Shown piece after piece: positions 1 to 9,243 of a stretch of DNA of 64,000 nt. Source of the stretch: Hygrophila difformis. Taxonomy: Eukaryota > Streptophyta > Magnoliopsida > Lamiales > Acanthaceae. The notes below the pieces were generated by a model, which saw nothing but the letters and a program-made list of their open reading frames with translations, did not search any database and was not told the DNA's origin. Position numbers and translations under genes: made by a program. Position 1 is the first letter of the stretch. Each line of letters begins with the position of its first letter. The stretch is from NCBI GenBank assembly GCA_030278955.1, contig JAOANR010000010.1, positions 26,352,174-26,416,173 of the forward strand, in the 5' to 3' direction.

Positions 1-1886
1 TCATTTGCCGTTGAATCCCATGCTGCTTGCAACAATCCATGAAATTAGAGGATAAAAATTCACCACCATTGTCAGTACGTAAACACTTAACTTGCCTCCC
101 AAACTCCATTTCTGCATCAGACTTCAAATGCATGAACTTAGAAAATGCCTCATTTTTATGAGTTAGGAAACAAACCCAACTAAACCAAGAAAAATCGTCT
201 ATAATCACCAGCACATAACGAAAACAAGAGTAACTAGGTACACTTGTCGACCCCAAGATATCTTCATGCACCAATTCTAATGGAATGGATGCCTTGTTCA
301 TTGAAGTAGGGAAGGGAAGCCTATGAGATTTTCCATATTGACATCCTGGACAAACCTCATCAAAAACACCTTTAAACTTAGGTACACCTAAAAGTAGTTC
401 CTTTTCGGAAATCTGTTGCAACAACTGATGGCCGATATGACCTAATCAAGCATGCCAGAGTGCAGTACTCTCAATTTTACTAGTTCTCTGCACATATGCA
501 TCACTTGCAGATAATACATACAATGACTCTTTCCGTTGGCCAGTGAACTAAATATCTGCATCAATGTATTTAACCTTTGAAAGGCTCTGAACATTATTTG
601 GACCAAAGAGAACATACCTCCTTAAATCAGTTATCTAAGAAACAGATGCAAGATTCTTTTTCAAGCCTGGAACATGATAAACATTTTCCAGAAAAATACC
701 TCCATTGCTGGAATCACCTTCTTTGAAATGTCCTTCCTTCATTAATGCATGTAATTAATTATCCGATGTTACAATGAACAATGACTTTCTTCCCGACATG
801 TGGATGAATATCTGAAAGAATATTGTCATTCCCAGTAGCATGGTGAGAACAACCTGAATCAACAATCCATTCACTATTAAAATCAATATTAGCGTTAGTA
901 ATCGCGTCGGTCTGGTGCACTAATAATGTTATGTCAGTTGGTTTGTCAATGGCATGAATGGACAAACAACTTTCCCAACTTGGTTCTTGAGATGCACTAT
1001 CCACATGTGAAACACTTGCCACTGTCTTTTGTAGCTTCACACATCAATTAGACTTGATATGTCCTGGCTTTCCACACCGTTCACATATCACTTTCACACG
1101 GCAATCTCGTTTGAGATGGCCTAACTTTCCACACCTATAGTAGGCTTTTGAATTTCCCTTTCCCTTACTCTGTTCCTCATGTTTGGACTGCCTTTTGTCA
1201 TTTTCAAAAGACATTGACGACCCTCGCGATATGTGATCTTTAGCATATGAAACCTCCTCGAACTGTGGAGCATGTTTACTGTTGTCTCCCATTTGCTTCG
1301 TCAAGGCTTCTTGATTTGAAAGTAACTTTTCCAATTCAACAATCGTGGGTTGAGTTGCCCACCCTTGTATGGAGGATATAAAAGGCATGAATTCCTTCCG
1401 CAAGCCACGAATGAGGTAGCGACGTTGGCGAGAATCACTTACTGGCTCATCAGCATCTAGTTCTGAGATTTCAGAACACAAGGTTTTAACTTTCAAAAAG
1501 TATTCTTCAATGGAAAGATTACCTTGAGTTGTTGCAGCAAATTCATTCTCAAGAAATTGCAGCCGAGCTATGTTTTTCTTTGTGAACAGCTTGTCAAGTG
1601 TATCCCACACTTCCTTTGAAGAGTTTAAAAAGCGTACGTGCTCAATATACTCTTTTCCAATTGATGTCCGGAGAACAAATAAGGACTTTCCGCATTTGAT
1701 CCTCCATTTCCTCCTTGATTCGACATTCTGAGGAGTATCATCTGGAATTTTGCTCTCATCACCAGATATCAAATTCCACAGATCTTGACCCTGTAAATAT
1801 GCCTCCATACACAATTTCCAATAATTGAAATTGTTTCCAGTCAGCTTTCCTATAGAGACACTGGAAGAAGCACTTCCACCATTCAT
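1..1886 (-). pseudogene. Ty1/copia gag-protease-integrase, 5' part of a dead polyprotein
   Basis: Seen: reading down from the ATG at 1886, one frame gives a copia Gag (UBN2-type; 'WNLISGDESKIPDD' and 'VWDTLDKLFT' are typical), two zinc knuckles (1070-1150), the protease motif 'WIVDSGCSHHAT' (about 855-890), the GAG-pre-integrase 'LGHIGHQLL' and the integrase core with 'LRTDNGGEF' (about 60-95). The window edge cuts off the rest of pol. The frame never shifts but holds stops at 1044-1046 (exactly where the last Cys of the second knuckle should be), 759-761 and three more before the integrase, one at a Gln and one at an Arg position, as C-to-T decay would give. The first knuckle has Tyr for its first Cys. 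Family knowledge: Gag forms the particle, protease cleaves the polyprotein, integrase inserts the cDNA. This copy cannot make them. Confidence 0.93.
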
Positions 1887-1927
1887 CTTGATTGAGCAAT
1901 GACTTAAGACTCCCTTTCAATAACCAA

Positions 1928-1939
1928 GCTCTGATACCA
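1928..1939 (-). promoter_or_regulatory. Primer binding site of the copia element (tRNA-iMet)
   Basis: The minus strand reads TGGTATCAGAGC directly after the LTR end. This matches the 3' end of plant initiator tRNA-Met, the usual primer for minus-strand DNA synthesis. Confidence 0.9.
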
Positions 1940-2357
1940 TGTGATAAAAAGAGACAAACAAGAAAGTGGGATATGAACTGAGAACAAGTTCTATTGCTCA
2001 ATCAAAAGGCAACAAAAATAAAATAAAGTGAACTTCTCGCACATCAAATTATGAATCTGGTTACAACTCTATTTATAAAGAATATAGAAAAGTGGTTCCA
2101 AAAAAATCTAACAAACTCAACTGACTCAACTACTGACTTATCTCAAGTCCAATAAAATCACTTGATCAACAAAAGAATATACCAAATATAGCACTAAACT
2201 GACTCCGACAATATAGGAAATAAGAACAAGAAAATTTGACACAAAGTTTGCACTGATTTCTGAAATAGAAGATCTTACTACGGTATGCAAGAATTTAACT
2301 AATAAAGTCTTTCTTGATCTTTCCACAATGCTCATGATTTAAATTCCCAGTCTAACA
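1940..2357 (-). mobile_element. 5' LTR of the copia element
   Basis: On the minus strand it starts TGTTAGACTGGG at 2357 and ends ..TATCACA at 1940, directly against the primer binding site. A TATA box (TATAAATAG, plus coordinates 2069-2077) lies two thirds of the way in. The 418-bp length is normal for a plant copia LTR. The 3' LTR is outside the window, so LTR identity cannot be judged. Confidence 0.82.
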
Positions 2358-2358
2358 A

Positions 2359-4540
2359 TGTAATACCCAGTAAATTAGTTATAGTGTTTTATTTAAAGAA
2401 AGATGTAGCTTAATTAAAATATTATCTAGTATAGATTAAAATTTAATAGGACTTAAGTTGCAATTTTTGGAAAGTTGTTATGAGAAATGGATTATTTTCC
2501 CTAGTTTGAATAAGGGATGATTGAAAAATATTTTATAGTAGGAAAAAGTTATGAATATTTGGAAGAGAAATATTTAAGTTTTACTAACTACTATGTAATA
2601 TTCTTAAGTAATAGGGATTCTAATATCTTAAGAATAAATTTATTTAAAATTAAGATATGACCTGAGGATTTCAATAACTGAATTGGTTAATCAAGTGGAC
2701 TCATAACCTAAAGGTTGTGTGTTCGAACCCTATTTGTCATGAAATTTTTGGATAAATAGATAATAAGAAAATGTATATTAGGAATATTAATTAATATGAG
2801 AATAATTCCAATAGGCAATAGACCTTGTAAATAATTTTTTTTAAAAAAAAGTACACAGTTATTGGTGTACAACAATAATAGTAGATACTACTAGTATTTA
2901 AAAGAAATTGAGATGGATAAAAAAAATGGGATAGATGAACAGAATAAATGTAAAATTAATAAATAAACTAAAAAAAAAAGACGAATGAAAATGTGTACCA
3001 AACTTGGTGCACACGAAAATATGATAAAATAAATAAAAGAATGATAATAATAATGATAATAAATAATGAAAAAAAATAAAATTAGATGTACCAATAATTG
3101 GTACATAGGAAGAAAAATAATAGTAATAAAATAGAAGAATGCACATTTGGGGTAAATAATTGGTGCCATGAGGTGGAAAAAAATAAGAAAAAGAAAAAGA
3201 ATGAAAAAAAAAATGGTGAAGCCAAGAGTGGGGGGCAAGGAAATGTACAATGCATGCAGAAGAGAGTATAGTGAAATGGGAGTAGATAAAATGTAAACAA
3301 ATAAAGTAAAAATAGGTAATAACGTGGGAATGAGTTGGAAACAAGGATCTAGAATGCCTTATAGTAATAAATAAATTGAACAGTTGTCCCTTTGGCCTCT
3401 ATAAATAGGAGGATTTCGAAGTTCAGAACAAGATTGAGAAAGTGAGGAAGGGCTTAGTGAGCTGTGTTGAGTGAGGAAAAGAAATAGAAAGAGAAAGTGC
3501 TAAAAAATAAAGAGAGAGAAGAAAATATATATATATATATAATAATAGTGAGTAATATTATAATAGAGAAGTGATGGGTTTAGGGTTTAGGGTAGTTGGA
3601 GTCCCAAAGTTTGAATAGGCTATAGCAGGAGAGATTGTAACTAAATTTATATTCTACGGGTATTTTCCCAATGTTAATTTTTGCATGTTTAATTCCTTGT
3701 TGCTTTAAATAATTTTAGAATTATCCATGCAAATAAGTTTATGCAGAGGATATGCTCCATTATGAGTTTAAATATTTTTTAGCTAAGCCATGCATTTGAA
3801 AATTATATTTCCAATATGTGGCTTGTGAATTATTGAGACGATATTATACGGGGTATACTCCAACTGGGGTTATATTCATAAGAGCATTAAAAGATGATTG
3901 TGTAGGCCAAGGGTCTCACAGTCAGTTTTAGTTGCAAGGGAGGGCCACCCTTGTATACTATGAAAGCATGCTAGGTCCTACGAGATATCTCGGTTGTAGA
4001 CGTCATAGTTGTGCTACATGATACAGAGAATTAGAGTTTTAACGGTTCGACATGCTATTTACTGCTTGAGTCAATTATATTTAAATTTTGTCCCAAAGAG
4101 TATAGATTTATTTACTCAGCCGGTGTGCTGATAAATTATACATGCACTCTTTTCAGGTTTTGACATATGTGGTGATGACTAGAAGCATGGGCACGGGCAT
4201 GGGTATCAGAATTTCTTTTAATTATATGTATATATATTATATATTATATTACTAGTTAAATTCTATTTTTAAATTTTAAAGTACTATGTCAAATTACTTT
4301 GGGGGCGACGAGCCTTAATCGTCATATTTTGCAAACTCTGATATATTATATTTTGTAATGAATAAAGTTGTGATTTTAACCATGTACAGTACTTTATTTA
4401 ATTAGCCTTATCGCCAATTAATTAAGTTAGCCAGGGCTAGGCCTAAGCGAGCTTAATTAAGAGGCGTGGCGGTAACAACCCCGGGTTCTTAGTTGAGGCT
4501 TCCGCCGCAGAACTAAGAGTATGAAAACGGGGGTGTTACA
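2359..4540 (+). mobile_element. Solo LTR of a Ty3/gypsy (Tekay-like) element
   Basis: It starts TGTAATACCC and ends GGGGGTGTTACA, with no internal region on either side. A TATA box (CTATAAATA) is at 3398-3407. The 3' end has the GTGGCGGTAACAACCCCGG block that corresponds to GTGGCGGTGACATCCCGG in the other gypsy LTRs of this window. The flanks are AACAA (2354-2358) and AACAT (4541-4545), a 5-bp target duplication with one change. Solo LTRs arise by recombination between the two LTRs of one element. It also holds a tRNA-like stretch (about 2670-2740), a TA microsatellite near 3525-3540 and a very AT-rich middle whose long ORFs (2891-3344) are low-complexity and not genes. Confidence 0.78.
2665..2742 (+). 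other. Degenerate tRNA-Met-like / SINE-head-like sequence
   Basis: Seen: TTGGTTAATCAA (a D-arm-like hairpin), then CTCATAA (a 7-base anticodon loop carrying CAT), then GTGTGTTCGAACCC (a near-perfect B box). The anticodon stem is only partly paired and no convincing acceptor stem is present, so this is not a working tRNA gene. Plant SINE heads look like this; a relic SINE inside the LTR or a captured tRNA piece are both possible. Confidence 0.45.
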
Positions 4541-5067
4541 AACATTTTTTTTTTGAACGATATTAATTTAAGTAATCTTGATTTATGGTAGCTTGCTCCG
4601 GAGAGGTTTTTGGACCTGAACAACTCATCGCATTAAAGTTATTAGCATCTGAGCGATCATTCCAAGCACTTGAAGGTATAATTTATCCTGATTTCATTCA
4701 TTGTGCAGTTTCTTTTAGGAAATACGGGTGTCTTCTTGCAACAGCTCATAAACTTAGATATGAGATTTGTGATCTATTGATTCAGTCCCTTGTCTCAAAT
4801 TTCTATCATTATATGGTTTCTCTTTGCTACTTATGATTTTGATGGCATCAATGGCTAGTTTTCTATTTGCTGAACGTGCAACTCTGCATAAACATTAATT
4901 TATATAAGTCTTGAATTAGTCACTGTGATCCTGAAACTTGAATTTCTATTTCTTGAATATAGTCACTATGATCCTGAATTCTCTGTTTAGTCAAGTTCCT
5001 AGCTGCTTAATGTCAAAGTCGGTATGCTTATATTAATTTATGTATGAAACTTGAAATCATTTCAGGA
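4541..5067 (+). other. Region between solo LTR and hAT gene, one unrecognised ORF
   Basis: The only long frame is 4585-4836 (83 codons, starting [15 protein letters not shown]). It is not low-complexity, but I recognise no domain in it. It could be 5' leader of the hAT element, whose left terminus was not found in the window, or a captured gene piece. The rest is AT-rich with no signal I can name. Confidence 0.3.
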
Positions 5068-7565
5068 TGAAGAGAATTAATCAAAGCGACATTTCATCTT
5101 CTTTCTCAAAGAAGCTTCAAAAAGATATTGAGGCGACTACTCCAAATCCATTCCCATCTCAAGTGAGTCCTTGAAATTCCTCTTTCACAAACAATGTTTT
5201 ATCAAATGAAGAGGAAAAACTCAAGATGACCCTAAACAAAACATTGAAGTCAATTCAGTTCATAGGGATCAATCATCTACTAGCTGGTTGAATGAATATG
5301 ATATTTTTAGTCTTCCACATGATTCGGGAAAAAGAAGAAATATAAGCGATTTTCATCTGGATGACAGGGATATAGTTAGGAGGGAATATATTCAGAAACA
5401 ACCTTGCCAGCCTAAGAATCATGAGTTTCCTAAAAACTCTTTTCTGGACATAATCATCGTTCTATTCATAAGTGGTTTGAAAAATATAAGTCTTGGCTTG
5501 AGTATAGTGTTGAGAAAGATGCTGCCTTTTGCTTTGTGTGCTATTTATCAAACAGGAAAACTCGGTTGGTGGGGATGCTTTTGTTGGTGCTGGTTTCAGA
5601 GCTTGGAATAGGATTGAGACATTTGATAAACATGTGGGTGGGCCTATGAGTGCTCATAATCAGCATTGGGGAGATTGAATGATTTCAAGAATCAAAAGTC
5701 TTCAATTTCGTCAAGTTTCTCTAAACAATCTGAGCAATCAAGAAGTTCTTATCGTTTGTGATTAGAAGCATCAATTGAATGCTTGAAGTGGCTTTTGCTT
5801 CAAGGGTTGGGTTTTTGTAGTCACGATGAGAGTGAAACATCAGTGAACAAGGGTAATTTCCTTGAACTCTTGCAACTACATTTGGTGCATAACTCTGATT
5901 ATAAGAAAGTGATATTAAAGAGTGCTCCTGGTAATTGTCAATTGATTGCTCCTTCAATTCAAAAGGACATAATCAATGCTTGTGCGAAAGAGACAATCAA
6001 AGTAATTATTGAAGAACTTGATGGTGGATTTTTTGCCATTCTTGTTGATGAGTCTGCAGACATTTATGATAAAGAGCAAATGGAACTTTGTTTGAGATAT
6101 GTTAATAAAAAAGGAGAAGTGCAAGAAAGGTTTCTTGGTATTGTGCATGTGGGTAATACTTCTTCTTTGACTTTAAAGCTTGCAATTGAGACATTACTTA
6201 TGGAACATTCTTTAAGTCTCTCTAGTGTTCGAGGTCAAGGTTATGATGGTGCTAGCAACATGAGGGGCACAATTAATGGTCTTCAATCTTTAATTTTAAG
6301 TGAGTCTCCGAATGCCTATTATGTTCATTGTTTTGCCCATCAACTTCAATTGACACTTAGTTCTTTTGCTCAAAAAAATAAGGGTGTTAGTTGGCTCTTC
6401 AGTGAGGTTCTCGGACCTTTCTTGAATTTTATGGGTGGTTCACCTAAAAGAAAAGAATTCAATCGAAAAAAACAAGCTGAGATTTGTTGTGCAAGCATTA
6501 TCTTTTGGTGAATTGGAATCGGGAACTGGTTTGAATCAAGAACTTGGATTAAGTAGGCCGGGAGATACTCGTTGGGGATAACATTTTAAAATAATTTTAA
6601 ATGTGATTTATTTGTATCCTACAATTCTTGAGTCACTTGATGCCATTGGGGAAGTTTCTGACAAGAATGACAAAAACAAAGCCGAGTCGCTTACCCATTT
6701 AATGATTTCGTTTGATTTCATATTTGTGGCACACATGATGTTGGCTATATTTGCAATTACGAATGAGCTAAATTTGGCATTGCGGAGAAAAGAATAAGAC
6801 ATTGTAAATGCGATGTCCATGGTTGATGTAACAAAGACAAATCTTCAAAATTTGAGGAACAATGGATGGGATGATCTTACGGAAAGAGTTACATCACTTA
6901 TAATCAAGTATGAAATGGATATTCCAGATATGGATGCAAACTATGTTGTTCTAGGGAGAAGATGTTATCGTGGAAATAAGTCCCCAAAAGTGACAAATGT
7001 CCACCATTTTCGAGTAGAAGTCTTTCTCAGTGTACTTGATTTACAATTGCAAGAGCTTGAAAATCGATTTAGTGAGGTAAGTAAGGAATTACTTATTTGC
7101 ATGTCTTTCTTTCATCCCTAAGATCGGTTTTCTTCTTTTGATAAAAAGAAATTGAGAAGACTTGCGGAGTTCTATCCTAAAGAATTTTCAGAAATGGAAT
7201 TGATGGTTTTTAAATATTCGTTGGAGAATTTTATTGTTGACATTCGAACTGATGAGAGATTTTGGGATATGAAGAATTTAAATGAGCTTTCCATCAAGCT
7301 TGTTGAAACAAAGAAGCATGAAATACATTCAAAGGTGTATTTGCTTTTGAAGTTGGTATTACTTCTTCCCGTGGCAACAACAACAGAAGAACGAGCTTTT
7401 TCAGCAATGACTACGGTCAATAATAAATTGTGGAATAGCATGGGATATCAGCTATTGAATGATTGTTTGGTTACATTCATAGAACGGGATTTATTTACAA
7501 ATATTAGTATTGATGATATTGTACAACGATTCCAAAATATGGGAATCCGTCGTGAACAGTTGTAG
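5068..7565 (+). pseudogene. hAT transposase, TTF-finger/DUF4371 type, frameshifted
   Basis: Starts MKRINQSDISSFFSKK, the usual N-terminus of this plant family (ZMYM1-like transposases). A TTF-type zinc finger follows across several frames (about 5420-5640: SWLEYSVEKDAAFC, then DAFVGAGFRAWNRIE). The DUF4371 region is at 5783-6400 (ILVDESADIYD, VRGQGYDGASNMRG, HCFAHQLQLTL). The hAT C-terminal dimerisation domain is at about 7330-7520 (LPVATTTEERAFSAM). Family role: cut-and-paste transposition. Breaks: a possible intron or indels at 5160-5230, shifts near 5435 and 5550-5650, a shift in the A-run near 6470, and stops at about 6578, 6797 (Gln to stop) and 7120. The last 1 kb otherwise stays in one frame. 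Not functional. Confidence 0.9.
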
Positions 7566-7703
7566 TTATTTTGATGTAAGTACTTAATATATCATATTTT
7601 TGTGACTTTGAATTTAATGTTTCTAGTACTTTTACAATAATTATTATTATATTAAAATCAATTATATTAATTATAAAATACTGACCTACCGAAGCAGAAA
7701 TTA

Positions 7704-7725
7704 TGGATCCGCCACTGGTCGTGAC
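7704..7725 (+). repeat. 3' terminal inverted repeat of the hAT element and target flank
   Basis: TGGATCCGCCACTG (7704-7717) is the reverse complement of CAGTGGCGGATCCA, the Tip100-like hAT terminus. It lies 139 bp after the transposase stop. The next 8 bp, GTCGTGAC (7718-7725), would be the target duplication, but the left end with its copy is not in the window. Confidence 0.65.
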
Positions 7726-8104
7726 GTTGGATTTGAATGTGATGCTCGACGATATTATGATTGATGATGAATGCTCGATAAATCATGATGTCTCATCTTC
7801 GGGCTATGAATCATTGGCACTGGAGGAGCGCATATTGTTTAATAATACATGCGGAGAAGAAAACGAAGTTGATGAAGGAGAATCATATGCACTTGCCCAC
7901 GCAGATCTCCCCGAAGAAGACATGTTTAGAAATCTGAGAACTGCATATACATTTTGTTTGGTGACGAGCGTGAATAATTTGAAAATTTTGCCATTAAACT
8001 ATGCTGGGCACAATGGCGGACCCAATAAAGGGTTTGGAGGGGCCACCCGCTACCCCAAATTTTTTTTAAAGAAACTATTAGAACTATTTCATTTTTTCCC
8101 TTAA
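7726..8104 (+). other. Unrecognised open frame beyond the hAT end, with a second hAT-like terminus
   Basis: An open frame crosses this stretch (its ATG at 7703 lies inside the hAT end, so that start is not real). The peptide is acidic (DDIMIDDECS, GEENEVDEGES), and I recognise no family. At 8011-8024 CAATGGCGGACCCA differs at two of 14 positions from the hAT terminus above and points the other way, so another hAT-derived element may start there. Its far end was not found. Confidence 0.3.
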
Positions 8105-8698
8105 TTTTCTATAGCCTAAACCCAAGCTATAAATCCTTCCAAATTTCCTCTCATTTCGTGTAAATTCTAATTATAAAACTCTTTCTTCCCAATTCTAAAA
8201 ATTATGGACTAGGATTTAGAGATGTTAGTAGGAGAAACTAACCGACAGCGCTAGGATCTGGCCTATTTTTGTCATGTTCTATTTATAGGTATTTAGTACT
8301 TAAAAGCGTCAAGACCATAAAGACTTGTTCAAGTCGGTTCCTCCAGAACTCCGCTTAATGATAGGAGCCGGAGCTTACGTCGATTTAGGGGGCAGCTACA
8401 TTATTTCTTTCTATTAATAATGCTTTGAGATGGTCTAGTTCCATTCCACCTGCTTGCTAACAGCATAATTAAATATTATTTTAAAAGTTAAAGGCTTATG
8501 TCAAACGTTATAAAAAGCCTATTAAGTCTACTAGATCGGGTTATTTAAAACTTTTACAGTATAAATTTAATAAGTTATTAAATAAATTTTTCAATAGTAC
8601 TATTTATATTTAATTTAATATTAAATATATTCTTTATAAAATTTAAAAATATATATAATATATTTAAATAGATATCTAAAATATTTAAAACATGACAA
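8105..8698. other. Non-coding stretch
   Basis: Unremarkable up to about 8460, then strongly AT-rich (8570-8690). I see no gene, RNA or complete element. The sequence just before the T-run at 8699 would be the 3' target flank of the adjoining LINE. Confidence 0.4.
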
Positions 8699-9243
8699 TT
8701 TTTTTTGGAAGATCCGAAGCCAGGAAACAACAACGAAAGTAAAAAAGAAAAATCAAACGACAAAAGAAAAGAAAGCAGCACAAGATTAGAATCTCGGGAA
8801 ACACACGCCGGAAGCATCCGCCGCTAACTCCCTAAGGACCCAGTCAGGTGGAAAAGCCCACGTGATGAAGAATTCCTCTTTAGAAGCTCCATGTTTCGCA
8901 AGCCTATCCTCCACCCTATTACCTTCTCTCAACACATGATTGATGTTGCACACCTGAAATTGTCTGCTCCACTCCCTAATGCGCTCCTTATGAGTAGAAA
9001 AGGGGTGGCAATCATGATTATCATCCAAAGTATTAACAACCAGTTGAGAGTCAGAATAAATAGTCAACTAATTGATACCAATTCTGAGCGCATATTCCAT
9101 ACCATTGGTTAACGCAGCCCACTCCGCAGCAATGTTAGAGTCAATCCCCAAAAAGCCACATCCACCACCAAGCCAATGACCATTATCATTCCGAAAAGCA
9201 AAACCAAATCCCGCTCTACCTGGGTTACCAAGAGAGCTGCCAT
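8699..9243 (-). pseudogene. LINE (L1-type) RNase H domain and 3' end, part 2 of a split LINE
   Basis: Minus strand: GSSLGNPGRAGFGF at the Gy-A border, then IAAEWAALTNGMEYAL, IYSDSQLVVNTL, HVLREGNRVEDRLAKHG and FPPDWVLREL, the plant RNase H fold (RVT_3) found at the end of many L1 LINEs. One stop interrupts it (about 9069-9071). After the stop at 8786 comes a pyrimidine-rich 3' UTR and a short poly-A (T-run 8699-8706 on plus). The first catalytic Asp codon lies on the other side of the 41-kb insertion, at 50327: joining the two flanks across one copy of GCCAT restores '..HVDGSSLGNPG..' in frame. Confidence 0.88.

Noticed and set aside
2891..3344. Three overlapping ORFs on the minus strand, up to 148 codons
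   Set aside because: Low-complexity Phe/Ile/Leu/Tyr-rich translations of an AT-rich LTR section; no start context, no domain.
7703..7717. ATG at 7703 as start of a gene
   Set aside because: The ATG is made by the hAT terminal repeat itself; the downstream frame may be real but this start is not.
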